Source: Saccharospirillum sp.
GTDB taxonomy: Bacteria > Pseudomonadota > Gammaproteobacteria > Pseudomonadales > Natronospirillaceae
Length of the DNA stretch: 64,000 nt
Assembly (NCBI GenBank): GCA_022565595.1
Contig: JAIUML010000007.1
Coordinates: forward strand, 1 to 64,000
Reading direction: 5' to 3'
Position numbers and translations under genes: made by a program. Below, piece after piece: positions 7,696 to 15,184 of the stretch; position 1 is the stretch's first letter, and every line of letters starts with the position of its first letter. The notes below the pieces were generated by a model. It was not told the origin of the DNA and made no database searches. It was given only the letters and a program-made list of their open reading frames with translations.

Positions 7696-8648
7696 GGTTG
7701 ACCTTGCATCAGGTTATATTCCACCGCAGTAAAGCAGGCCAGGAGATTATCAGACAGTGCCGTCATCATGTCGAAATAGAGTGACGGCCCTGGCGACAAA
7801 TTGGCGCCGAGCGGATCGATCTGCCCGACACCAGCCTCAGGAATGGCTTGAGTCAGTGGCTGCATCCAACGCTCGCTGTATTGCGGCTCATGGAACAGGC
7901 ACAGGCTGTCCTGCTGTTTGCCAATTTCGGCCAGATTCGCCACCGTCCTTGGGCCCGGCGGAATATCCGGGTTCAGCACCAGAGCCCCCAATGCATTGAG
8001 TGAGTAGGCACGATCGAAGTACTGAAAACCGTCGTGCAATACGATGTAGGGAACCTCGCCAACCTTTGCCAGTTGCTCGGACAGGTGAAGATCGAGCGCT
8101 CTGAGGCGGGCAATCAACCTCGTCTCGTTTGCCTGATACTGGTCAGCGTTGGCGGGGTCCATCTCAGCCAAATGATTGGCAATGGCTCTCGCAAAGAGGG
8201 TCATGTTCTCGATTGACAGCCAGAAATGCGGGTCGGTATCGCCGTGGTCGTGGTCATGCCCCGGCCAGTGCCCATGAGTGTCGAACAAGGTATCGCGCAT
8301 CGGGTAGAGCTCCATGCCTGCGTCGTAGTCATGCAACGTCAGCGCCACCGCCTGTTGAGGCAGGCGAGTAATCAGCCGACTGAGGCCGACTTCCAGCTCC
8401 GGCCCAACCCAGATCAACAGATCCGTATTGACGATGGTGCGCAATTGAAAAGGGGTCAGGGCTCCGCTGTGTGGTGACTGAGTGGCTTCATAGATCATCT
8501 CTGGCTCAGCAACACCCAACATCAGGTTGGCCACCAGGCTATGCAGGGGTGCGATGGACACCGACACCCGGGGCGGTGTCGATGCTTGAGCTGCCACTAC
8601 CAGGAATAACAGGCCAACGGCCACCAGATTTCTTGCTACACACTGCAC
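7692..8648 (-). CDS. znuA: Zinc ABC transporter periplasmic binding protein
   Basis: High-affinity zinc-binding protein that hands Zn(II) to ZnuBC. I choose the GTG at 8648 (318 residues): GGAG lies ten bases upstream and the signal peptide NLVAVGLLFLVVAAQAS then begins properly. The longer frame from 8762 starts inside the Zur-like palindrome and is unlikely. Candidate metal ligands are the His in SPHSGALTP, the His in DPHFWLS and the His in LHDGFQYFDRAY. A His- and Asp-rich loop, HGHWPGHDHDHGDTD, is characteristic of ZnuA rather than manganese-binding homologues. The partner genes znuC and znuB diverge on the other strand. Confidence 0.93.
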   Translation of the reverse strand: MQCVARNLVAVGLLFLVVAAQASTPPRVSVSIAPLHSLVANLMLGVAEPEMIYEATQSPHSGALTPFQLRTIVNTDLLIWVGPELEVGLSRLITRLPQQAVALTLHDYDAGMELYPMRDTLFDTHGHWPGHDHDHGDTDPHFWLSIENMTLFARAIANHLAEMDPANADQYQANETRLIARLRALDLHLSEQLAKVGEVPYIVLHDGFQYFDRAYSLNALGALVLNPDIPPGPRTVANLAEIGKQQDSLCLFHEPQYSERWMQPLTQAIPEAGVGQIDPLGANLSPGPSLYFDMMTALSDNLLACFTAVEYNLMQGQP

Positions 8649-8752
8649 GCGAACACCGCTCCATAATCTATAAATGAGGATCAAATAGCGCCGGGCGGTA
8701 AGTACATTTTCGCTAGGCACTTGTGCGCTGCATGGGCACACCGCAATCCCTC

Positions 8753-8773
8753 GAAATGGCATGATGCCATTTC
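8753..8773. promoter_or_regulatory. Probable Zur operator between znuA and znuCB
   Basis: A perfect 21-base palindrome: arms GAAATGGCAT and ATGCCATTTC around a single central G. The outer GAAATG and CATTTC match the ends of the gammaproteobacterial Zur box, although the spacing is two bases shorter than the E. coli form. It lies 105 bases from the znuA GTG and 71 bases before the znuC TTG, so one site could repress both sides when zinc is plentiful. Zur itself is not encoded in the window. Confidence 0.8.
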
Positions 8774-8843
8774 AGCAAGGAATCTAACCGAGTATGATAC
8801 ACTGTAACTTCAAACATCGCTGGCTTATACGGAGCATTCATAC

Positions 8844-9605
8844 TTGCCAGATACCGCGAATACCGAATCTTTACTGCGCTGCCGGGGGTTGAGTGTCACC
8901 CTGGGCAAGCACCCCATCATTGACCGGATAGACTTGAACCTGAACCGTGGCCAGATCATGACGGTTATCGGCCCTAATGGTGCCGGCAAATCAACCCTGA
9001 TCAAGGCTCTGCTGGGCATAGTGCCGATCCGCTCTGGTCAATTGGAGCGCAAGCGCGGCTTACGCATCGGCTACATGCCGCAAAAGCTGCACATAGACGA
9101 CAGCCTGCCTTTATCCGTCTACCGTTTGATGACACTGACCCAGGCCGCCAGTCGTGATCAGGCAAAAGCCGCCCTGGCTCAGACCGAAGTGTCGCACCTG
9201 CTCGACCGGGCCGTACAGAAGCTCAGCGGTGGGGAATTTCAGCGCGTCATGTTGGCACGGGCCCTGCTAAAGGACCCGGAACTGTTGGTGCTCGACGAAC
9301 CCGTTCAGGGTGTCGATTTCACCGGTGAAATTGAGCTCTATCGGCTGATCCAGCGCCTTCGTGATGAGCGTGGATGCGCCATTCTGATGGTGTCTCACGA
9401 TCTGCATCTGGTGATGGCTGCCACAGACGAAGTCATCTGCCTGAACGGTCATGTCTGTTGCTCTGGTGCCCCGGAAAACGTCACCAAAGCGCCCGAGTTT
9501 CTGGCAATGTTTGGCCCCCAACACGCTGATGCTCTGGCCTTTTACAGCCACCATCACGACCATCGACACAGCCTGCACGAGCAAGGAGGCCATGTGCATG
9601 ATTGA
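8844..9605 (+). CDS. znuC: Zinc ABC transporter ATP-binding protein
   Basis: ATPase of the ZnuABC importer, 253 residues. Walker A is GPNGAGKST, the signature LSGGEFQRVMLARAL, Walker B LLVLDEP, with the switch histidine in MVSHDLHLV. The C-terminal tail is rich in histidine (YSHHHDHRHSLHEQGGHVHD), common in ZnuC and fitting zinc. The start is a TTG at 8844 with GGAG nine bases upstream. It is transcribed away from the Zur-like site and overlaps znuB by eight bases. Confidence 0.95.
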   Translation: MPDTANTESLLRCRGLSVTLGKHPIIDRIDLNLNRGQIMTVIGPNGAGKSTLIKALLGIVPIRSGQLERKRGLRIGYMPQKLHIDDSLPLSVYRLMTLTQAASRDQAKAALAQTEVSHLLDRAVQKLSGGEFQRVMLARALLKDPELLVLDEPVQGVDFTGEIELYRLIQRLRDERGCAILMVSHDLHLVMAATDEVICLNGHVCCSGAPENVTKAPEFLAMFGPQHADALAFYSHHHDHRHSLHEQGGHVHD

Positions 9606-10392
9606 ACTGCTCTGGCCTGCCCTGGTCGCAGGCACTCTTATCGCCCTGGTCGCCGGGCCACTGGGCAGCTTTATGGTCTGGCGCCGCATGGCTTATTTCG
9701 GTGACACCATGGCGCATTCCGGGTTGTTGGGCGTGACCCTCGCCGTCATTCTGAATTTGCACCTGACTCTGGGTGTCGCCCTGGTGACAACGACTCTGGC
9801 CTTGCTACTCTTTACTCTTCAGCGCCAGAAGCGCCTGCCAACCGACACGCTTCTGGGCATACTGTCTCACGGTTCACTGGCCATCGGCATGCTGGCACTG
9901 GCGTTTTCCGACTCGATTCGAATGGATTTGAGCGGTCTGTTATTTGGCGATTTGCTCGCCGTTAACCCGACCGACCTGATCTGGGTTGGTACCATCACCC
10001 TGATCGCTCTACCGCTAATGGCGTGGATGTGGAAACCTTTGTTGGCGATCACCGTTCACGAAGACCTGGCCAAAGCCGAAGGCATTCCGACCGAGCGCAT
10101 ACGGGTGCTGTATCTGATTCTGATAGCGTTGGTCATTGCCGTAGCAATGAAGATCGTCGGTATTCTATTGATTACGGCCTTGTTGATTATACCGGCGGCC
10201 GGTGCGCGCTGGCTGGCCAATACCCCCGAGCAAATGGCATTGGGCGCGGCCGCCCTGGGGATGCTGTCAATCTGGTTGGGACTGTGGTTTTCGTGGGTGG
10301 CTAACGCCCCTAGCGGGCCAGCCATCGTCGTTACGGCGGTAGTGGCCTTTACCCTATTGTTGGTAGCAGGCCTCCTCAAAAAGGAGGCCTGA
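9598..10392 (+). CDS. znuB: Zinc ABC transporter permease
   Basis: Integral membrane subunit of ZnuABC, 264 residues and about eight hydrophobic helices, ABC-3 family. The start is the ATG at 9598, eight bases after a perfect AAGGAGG (9583-9589); the ATG at 9592 is too close to that site. Family features include WRRMAYFGDTMAHSGLLGV near the N-terminus and KIVGILLITALLIIPAAGARWLA in the C-terminal half. The stop codon is inside a strong inverted repeat that probably ends the message. Confidence 0.94.
   Translation: MIELLWPALVAGTLIALVAGPLGSFMVWRRMAYFGDTMAHSGLLGVTLAVILNLHLTLGVALVTTTLALLLFTLQRQKRLPTDTLLGILSHGSLAIGMLALAFSDSIRMDLSGLLFGDLLAVNPTDLIWVGTITLIALPLMAWMWKPLLAITVHEDLAKAEGIPTERIRVLYLILIALVIAVAMKIVGILLITALLIIPAAGARWLANTPEQMALGAAALGMLSIWLGLWFSWVANAPSGPAIVVTAVVAFTLLLVAGLLKKEA
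10367..10391 (+). terminator. Hairpin over the znuB stop
   Basis: Ten-base perfect arms, CAGGCCTCCT (10367-10376) and AGGAGGCCTG (10382-10391), around CAAAA. No T-run follows on the plus strand, so it may terminate weakly, protect the 3' end, or act with the convergent gene at 10411. Confidence 0.45.
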
Positions 10393-10410
10393 TGTGTCCA
10401 GGTCAAACAT

Positions 10411-10665
10411 TTAGATGCCCATATTGGCCAGGGACTCCAGAATGTTTCTGGCTACTGCAGCACTGCGTGGGTGATCAACACTGAGGTCTTCGACCAGCAT
10501 CTCGATGCTTTCTTTCAGTGTTGGCTCTTCCGGATCCGGCTCACCTTCGTTGTGGATGTGATACTCCACTTTATTGAGCAACTCGACCGCTTGTGGGCTG
10601 GGCTTTCCTTCGTCCATGGTTTCACGTAAGCGGTTCAACATCTCATGAAGTTGGTCCTTGGGCAT
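10411..10665 (-). CDS. DUF4404 family protein
   Basis: Small acidic, helical cytoplasmic protein of 84 residues. Its layout matches the DUF4404 family: LHEMLNRLRETMDEG at the N-terminus, LNKVEYHIHNEG in the middle and VEDLSVDHPRSAAVARNILESLANMGI at the end. No function is established for the family. It converges on znuB and diverges from the CueR-like regulator; there is no sign of an operon. Confidence 0.85.
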   Translation of the reverse strand: MPKDQLHEMLNRLRETMDEGKPSPQAVELLNKVEYHIHNEGEPDPEEPTLKESIEMLVEDLSVDHPRSAAVARNILESLANMGI

Positions 10666-10745
10666 GATGAATCCTCATTTCGGGTTTATCATGATTATAG
10701 CAGAAAACCCGGCTGACTTTCCGTCTTCCAATCTGGAGGTGACTC

Positions 10746-11162
10746 ATGCAAATCAAGGCAGCAGCGCAAGCCTCAGGACTGCCCGCTAAAACCATTCGTT
10801 ATTACGAAAGTCTTGGCTTGATTCATGCGCGCAGGACAGACAATGGGTATCGCCACTACAGCCAGGCCGACCTCGATCGAATGATCTTTATTAAGCGCTC
10901 GCGCAACCTTGGCTTTACTCTGGACGAATGTCGAAACCTGTTGAGCCTTTACGAAAATCCGAGCCGGGCGAGCGCGGAAGTCAAATCAATTGCCAAGCAA
11001 CACCTGAACGACATAGAGCACAAGCTGGCAGAGCTACAGGCACTGCGGGCCACTCTCAGTGACCTGGTAGAACGCTGTCAGGGTGACAACAATGCCAATT
11101 GTGTGATTCTCGACCGTTTATCGCTTGGTCCAGTTGACGAAAATGGCCCTATGACCGAATAA
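10746..11162 (+). CDS. CueR-like MerR-family copper(I) regulator
   Basis: MerR-type activator of 138 residues: N-terminal winged helix (IKAAAQASGLPAKTIRYYESLGLI), dimerisation helix, and a metal loop C111-QGDNNAN-C119. The two cysteines and seven-residue spacing, with S76 in the RASAEVK segment, match CueR (S77, C112, C120 in E. coli) and point to a monovalent metal, Cu(I) or Ag(I), rather than Zn or Hg. It would distort overlong-spacer promoters of copper efflux genes. None (copA, cueO) is in the window, so its target is elsewhere. An upstream AATCTGGAGG gives the ribosome site. Confidence 0.85.
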   Translation: MQIKAAAQASGLPAKTIRYYESLGLIHARRTDNGYRHYSQADLDRMIFIKRSRNLGFTLDECRNLLSLYENPSRASAEVKSIAKQHLNDIEHKLAELQALRATLSDLVERCQGDNNANCVILDRLSLGPVDENGPMTE

Positions 11163-11240
11163 CAATCATGCCGAGGCTTCTCAACCCTCCCTTTCCACTT
11201 TAAGCTGGAGGCTTGTCGCTACTTCCTCAAGGAGAACCCT

Positions 11241-12068
11241 ATGACCGACTGGATCAGTACCTTCTGGACAAATAATGCCGAACTCATACTGGGTATCGGT
11301 TACAATATATTCCTCGTTATCCTCATCTTTTTTGTCGCCAGTATCGCTTCAAGAACGATCAAATCAGCCATTCGTAACAACGGTCAACGATTCTCGAGAA
11401 TGGACCCAATGCTGGTGCCACTCTTTGCCGGCATTGCCGGCTACTCCGTTTACATTGTCAGCATCATCATTGTTCTCGACCTCTTTGGATTTAACACCAA
11501 TTCAATCGTTGCACTCCTCGGTGCAGCCGGTATCGCTATTGGGCTTTCGTTAAAAGACACTCTGAGTAACATCGCAGCCGGCATGATGATGCTCTTTCTA
11601 CGGCCATTCAAAATTGGGGATTTCATTAGCTTCAATAGCACCATGGGAACGGTCACTGAAATCAGCCTGTTCACCGTGACCTTGAAAACACCGGATGGTC
11701 AGTACGTCAGCGCACCTAACAGCAATGTCTGGGGAGCAACCCTGGTCAACTCAACCCGCAACGGCACTCGACGCATGGATCTGATTGTGGGTGTCAGCTA
11801 CAGTGACGATCTGGATGCCGGATTTCGAGCGCTCAGAAAACTGGTTGATGAAGAGCCGCGTTTTCTGAAAGAGCCCGAGCCGCAAATCATGGTTCAATCC
11901 CTGGGTGATAGCTCGGTGAACTTGCAAATAAGAGCCTGGGCAACAATCGATGACTACTGGTCCATCTGGTGGGAAATGCAACACAAGCTGAAAGCTGAGA
12001 TTGAAGCTGCCGGCTTGTCCATTCCCTTCCCTCAACGCGACCTGCATTTGCACAACGAAAAGAGTTAA
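11241..12068 (+). CDS. Small-conductance mechanosensitive channel (MscS family)
   Basis: Inner-membrane channel of 275 residues that opens under membrane tension to release solutes on osmotic downshock. Three helices are seen: about 15-37, 60-82 and the pore-lining TM3 at 87-118, the last with the Gly/Ala-packed ALLGAAGIAIGLSLKDTLSNIAAGMMML pattern. RPFKIGDFI follows as the start of the MscS beta domain, with PNSNVWGATLVN and an alpha/beta C-terminal domain ending in FPQRDLHL. Length is close to E. coli MscS (286). It is a single gene with its own GGAG ribosome site and ends just before a large hairpin. Confidence 0.93.
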   Translation: MTDWISTFWTNNAELILGIGYNIFLVILIFFVASIASRTIKSAIRNNGQRFSRMDPMLVPLFAGIAGYSVYIVSIIIVLDLFGFNTNSIVALLGAAGIAIGLSLKDTLSNIAAGMMMLFLRPFKIGDFISFNSTMGTVTEISLFTVTLKTPDGQYVSAPNSNVWGATLVNSTRNGTRRMDLIVGVSYSDDLDAGFRALRKLVDEEPRFLKEPEPQIMVQSLGDSSVNLQIRAWATIDDYWSIWWEMQHKLKAEIEAAGLSIPFPQRDLHLHNEKS

Positions 12069-12080
12069 TACTCAACTACC

Positions 12081-12113
12081 TGCAAAGAAGTGGCGCTGGC
12101 GCCCTTCTTTGCA
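12081..12113. terminator. Bidirectional terminator-like hairpin
   Basis: Lies between the convergent mscS-like gene and the ODP-type gene. Arms TGCAAAGAAG (12081-12090) and CTTCTTTGCA (12104-12113) are perfect, extended inside by GGCGC/GCGCC with one bulged base. The A- and T-rich outer arms suit termination in both directions though no long T-run follows. Confidence 0.65.
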
Positions 12114-12124
12114 AGTTCGACGCA

Positions 12125-12922
12125 CTAAAAGGTAACGCGCGGCGCGCGGAAATCTTCCTGGCTGAGCAAGTCGATGCCGCAATCTACGGTCTCGACCCAA
12201 TCCAGAAAGCGACTCACCATGGCTTTGCCTTCAAATCGCTTACCGTGTTGCGGCACTATCATCTCGACATCCATAGCACGAACCATGTTGGCCCAGAGCT
12301 GGCAGACCTTGCGTGAGGCGATGTAGCGCCGATGAAAGCCGATCATGTCCAACTTGTGTTGGTCAAAGTTCTGTACCGGGCCATGGTCATTATGGTCGCC
12401 CATGGAAGCCCCCAGATCGCCAGAAAAGAGGATTTTTGAAACCGGGTCAAAGAACTGCAAATTGCCCACCGAGTGCATGAAGTGGGCCGGCAAGCATTGA
12501 ATATAGCTGGAACCTAAGGGCACATTGGCACCGCGATCGTCGATGGGAACGATACGGTCGTAGACGCTGCCGCCCATTCGCGTGCTGTAATCCGAAGCCA
12601 GGTGTGGCAAAAACCGCGACCAGAGCCGAGAGGTCACTACCTGGGCCTTGGTGTGCATGATCCAGCGATCAATCGAGCCAATGATGTCTGGATCCTGATG
12701 GGAGGCAAAGATGTATTTCATGCCGCCCACTTGCATATAGCGCGAGGCGGCGAGCGTCAAGGGCACATAGGTCAGGTCGCCACCGGGGTCAATCAGCGCT
12801 TCCTCTTTGCCATCGATCAACAGAAACTGGTTGGACTGCACCCCTTCCCCTACCACCAGGCTGTCAAACATCAAGCATTTGTGATGCCCATTATCAAACA
12901 ACACCACCGGTTCCGCAGCCAT
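12125..12922 (-). CDS. Metallo-beta-lactamase-fold protein of the ODP (oxygen-binding diiron) type
   Basis: Protein of 265 residues from the ATG at 12922, which has GGAG nine bases upstream; a frame from a TTG at 12949 adds nine residues. It resembles the diiron domain of flavodiiron proteins without the flavodoxin part. The first metal motif reads SHQDPDIIGS rather than H-x-E-x-D-H: His, Asp and Asp are kept but the adjacent His is Ile. Later ligands appear as the His pair in AHFMHS, the Asp in SGDLGAS and the His in PQHGKRF. Single-domain ODP proteins in other bacteria bind oxygen and work with chemoreceptors. Here it stands alone, so oxygen sensing is inference; a hydrolase is the other option. 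Confidence 0.75.
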   Translation of the reverse strand: MAAEPVVLFDNGHHKCLMFDSLVVGEGVQSNQFLLIDGKEEALIDPGGDLTYVPLTLAASRYMQVGGMKYIFASHQDPDIIGSIDRWIMHTKAQVVTSRLWSRFLPHLASDYSTRMGGSVYDRIVPIDDRGANVPLGSSYIQCLPAHFMHSVGNLQFFDPVSKILFSGDLGASMGDHNDHGPVQNFDQHKLDMIGFHRRYIASRKVCQLWANMVRAMDVEMIVPQHGKRFEGKAMVSRFLDWVETVDCGIDLLSQEDFRAPRVTF

Positions 12923-13082
12923 CAAGTCACTCTCCAAAGGGTTATCCAAAAAGAGGTAGAGACTAGGGAGTTTTGGGCCGGAAAGTATTGAGCCAGGTCA
13001 ATTCAGGAAAGAAAGAACGACCAGATCGGCGATTGAATCGAACGACTCGGCATTGGTCCGCACCGGCCAACATTATTCAGAT

Positions 13083-13541
13083 TCAATGAATCGCATCACT
13101 ATCGGGGCCATCAAACTCGCTTTGTTCCAGGTAGAGCACATCCATCTGGCTGGCGTGTTCGACGATGCTGTGGGTTTCGTCCAGTACTCGGCTGAACCAT
13201 TGCAGGAAGTAGGGTTCGGTCAGGCCACCCGGTGGCAGGCAGGCACTGATCAGCAAACGGGGAATGTCGTCATCGATCAGGTTGACCAGACACTTGACCA
13301 TGGGATTGTCGAGGTTGATCAGGTGCAGCGAACCCTGAATGGGCAAGACGGCCGAGGGCCGAATGGCGATTTCAGTGAGCAGGCTGAGCAGGTCTGGCTC
13401 GAGCAGTAATCTGGCTTCCAGTACGCCCAGCCGTTGTTCGGTTTCGCTCAGATGCAGGCCGTCGCAATCCGGACACAGGTAGTGGTTAATGTCTGCTTCG
13501 TCCAGCCAGGCCTGAAGGGTGTCTCTTGTCAGTGCTTCCAT
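13083..13541 (-). CDS. YbjN-like protein
   Basis: Soluble protein of 152 residues from the ATG at 13541 (162 if read from the ATG at 13571; neither has a strong ribosome site). It resembles the YbjN fold, an alpha/beta domain related to type III secretion chaperones: TLQAWLDEADINHYLCPDCDGLHL at the N-terminus, LRLINLD-like strands in the middle and LLISACLPPGGLTEPYFLQWF, then LDETHSIVEHA at the end. A Cys-x-x-Cys in the LCPDC segment is notable. Function is unknown; YbjN affects motility and stress responses in enterobacteria. It stands alone between the ODP-type gene and the Lrp regulator. Confidence 0.65.
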   Translation of the reverse strand: MEALTRDTLQAWLDEADINHYLCPDCDGLHLSETEQRLGVLEARLLLEPDLLSLLTEIAIRPSAVLPIQGSLHLINLDNPMVKCLVNLIDDDIPRLLISACLPPGGLTEPYFLQWFSRVLDETHSIVEHASQMDVLYLEQSEFDGPDSDAIH

Positions 13542-13620
13542 GGTTACCGGTGTCTGTAAATGTGGCGGCATTGTACGAATAAAGCCCTGGCGGGGCTAGT
13601 GCGCTGTGGCCTGCTGCTGC

Positions 13621-14085
13621 TCAAAGAATGGGCAGCGGCCCTTCTTCCTTGACCGCGCGAATGGCGAAACTGCTGTCGACGGTGTTGACGTTGGGCAGGC
13701 GCTGCAAACGTCGGACCCATTGTTCGTAGCCGCCGAGATCCGTGGTGACTACCTGCAACAGGTAATCAAAGGCACCCGAGACAGTATGGCAGTTGATCAC
13801 TTCGGCCATGGTGCGAACGGTCTGCTCGAAGTCTTCTACCAGTTTTTCCTGGTGTTGGCTCAGCCGGACTTGCACAAAGATGGTGATGCCAAGATTCAAC
13901 TTGTTGCGATCAAGCTGGGCCTTGTGGCCCTTGATATAGCCCTCCTGTTCGAGCAGCCGGATTCGTCTGGCGCAAGGCGAGGCCGACAAGCCCACTTTTT
14001 CTGCCAACTCCGTCGCCGTCTGTCGCGCATCGTGCTGCAAGGCATCCAGCAGGCGTCGGTCGATTCGATCCAGCCGTTCAGACAT
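13621..14085 (-). CDS. Lrp/AsnC family transcriptional regulator
   Basis: A 154-residue regulator with an N-terminal winged helix (LDRIDRRLLDALQHDARQTATELAEKVGLSASPCARRIRLLEQEGYI) and a C-terminal RAM ligand-binding domain (TVRTMAEVINCHTVSGAFDYLLQVVTTDLGGYEQW). It would sense an amino acid in the cytoplasm as an octamer or similar oligomer. It diverges from an EamA exporter and an aminotransferase, with paired A/T-rich inverted sites between, so these two genes are its probable targets and their amino acid substrate its probable effector. Confidence 0.93.
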   Translation of the reverse strand: MSERLDRIDRRLLDALQHDARQTATELAEKVGLSASPCARRIRLLEQEGYIKGHKAQLDRNKLNLGITIFVQVRLSQHQEKLVEDFEQTVRTMAEVINCHTVSGAFDYLLQVVTTDLGGYEQWVRRLQRLPNVNTVDSSFAIRAVKEEGPLPIL

Positions 14086-14131
14086 CGAGAACCTCTTTCA
14101 ATCAATGGAACGTACTTAGTTAGCATTTTCT

Positions 14132-14187
14132 GCCAATTATTCTGCACAATATACGGATTTTTGATCAGAATTACAGAATAATTTGGC
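14132..14187. promoter_or_regulatory. Inverted Lrp-type sites upstream of the EamA gene
   Basis: GCCAATTATTCTG at 14132-14144 and CAGAATAATTTGGC at 14174-14187 are inverted copies differing by one inserted T, with centres about 42 bases (four helical turns) apart. AGAAT also repeats at 14166-14170. The spacing and A/T-rich core suit cooperative binding by an Lrp/AsnC oligomer, here most likely the product of the gene at 13621-14085. Confidence 0.6.
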
Positions 14188-14221
14188 GCACACTTTTGCT
14201 GACTTTCAGGAGAGTGATTTC

Positions 14222-15184
14222 ATGACGCAAATAACCGCCAATAGCTGTACGCCCAATCAGGGGCTCACTACCGTTCTGCCTCTGGAAAGCACTGCTGTGC
14301 AGCGGCTGCTGGGCTACGCGGCTGCACTGACAGTCGTCATCATCTGGTCGGGCTATTTTCTATCGCTGCGCCAGGGGGCCTTGTCGCCATTGGGCACTCT
14401 GGAGCTGACCTTCTTTCGTTTTGCCGTTCCGGCTTTTTTGCTGCTGCCCCTGGCCTTGCACCGCTGGCGTCGGCTGTTGGCGGTGAATCCGATCTGGTTG
14501 ATCGGAATGACCGTCGGGGCTGGCCTGCCCTTCTTCCTGATCAGCGCTGTGGCCATGCAAACGGCCCCTGTGGCCCATGGCAGCACCCTGATTCCGGGTA
14601 CGGCCCCTCTGTTCGTTACGACATTGGCGGTACTGGCCTTCAGGCAGCATTTGTCGGTAACCCGAGGTATTGGCTTGTTGGCTGTCGTTGTCGGCATCGG
14701 TTGCCTGTTGCTGGCTGCCTGGGTCGAACCCGGCAGAGATCTGTGGCTTGCCCAGTTAATGCTGCTGTTCGCTGGTCTGATGTGGGCTCTGTTTACCATC
14801 AGCCTTCGTCAAAGCGGGCTTGGTCCGATGGAAGCAGCGGCAGTGGTAACCCTGCCTTCCACTCTGGTGTTGCTGCTTTACATGCTGTTCACCGGAACCG
14901 GGCTCCAGCTCGACTCATTACCCACCCAGGAGTGGTTGGTACAAATGGCGGTTCAGGGCCTGGCGGTCGGCCTGGGTGCGGGTTTTCTCTACGGTTTTGC
15001 TGTTCGCACCCTGGGTGCGGAAACCACTTCTGCTCTTGGGTCGCTGACACCGGTGGTTGCCACCCTGGCCGCCCTGAGTTTTTTTCAGGAAAGCATCGAA
15101 ATGAGTACCCTTGTGGGGTTATCCTTGGTCACCCTCGGCGTGGTGTGCGCCAGCGGCCTGTTGAACCCCAAGCGGAGACACTGA
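14222..15184 (+). CDS. EamA/DMT-family inner-membrane exporter
   Basis: Membrane protein of 320 residues with about ten hydrophobic helices in two EamA repeats. The ATG at 14222 follows AGGAGAG by seven bases; an ATG at 14183 has no ribosome site. WSGYFLSLRQGALSPLGTLELTFFRF and the repeat-2 GAETTSALGSLTPVVATLAA motif are typical. DMT exporters often remove amino acids or metabolites. The next gene starts on the base after this stop, so exporter and aminotransferase are one operon, and the divergent Lrp regulator hints at an amino acid substrate. Confidence 0.85.
   Translation: MTQITANSCTPNQGLTTVLPLESTAVQRLLGYAAALTVVIIWSGYFLSLRQGALSPLGTLELTFFRFAVPAFLLLPLALHRWRRLLAVNPIWLIGMTVGAGLPFFLISAVAMQTAPVAHGSTLIPGTAPLFVTTLAVLAFRQHLSVTRGIGLLAVVVGIGCLLLAAWVEPGRDLWLAQLMLLFAGLMWALFTISLRQSGLGPMEAAAVVTLPSTLVLLLYMLFTGTGLQLDSLPTQEWLVQMAVQGLAVGLGAGFLYGFAVRTLGAETTSALGSLTPVVATLAALSFFQESIEMSTLVGLSLVTLGVVCASGLLNPKRRH

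Noticed and set aside
8649-8762. Longer ZnuA start at 8762
   Set aside because: That ATG is inside the Zur-like palindrome and would bury the signal peptide 50 residues in; GTG at 8648 has a ribosome site.
10690-10745. CueR-type operator upstream of the MerR gene
   Set aside because: CTTCC and GGAGG are close to a dyad but overlap the ribosome site and do not fit a 19-base promoter spacer.
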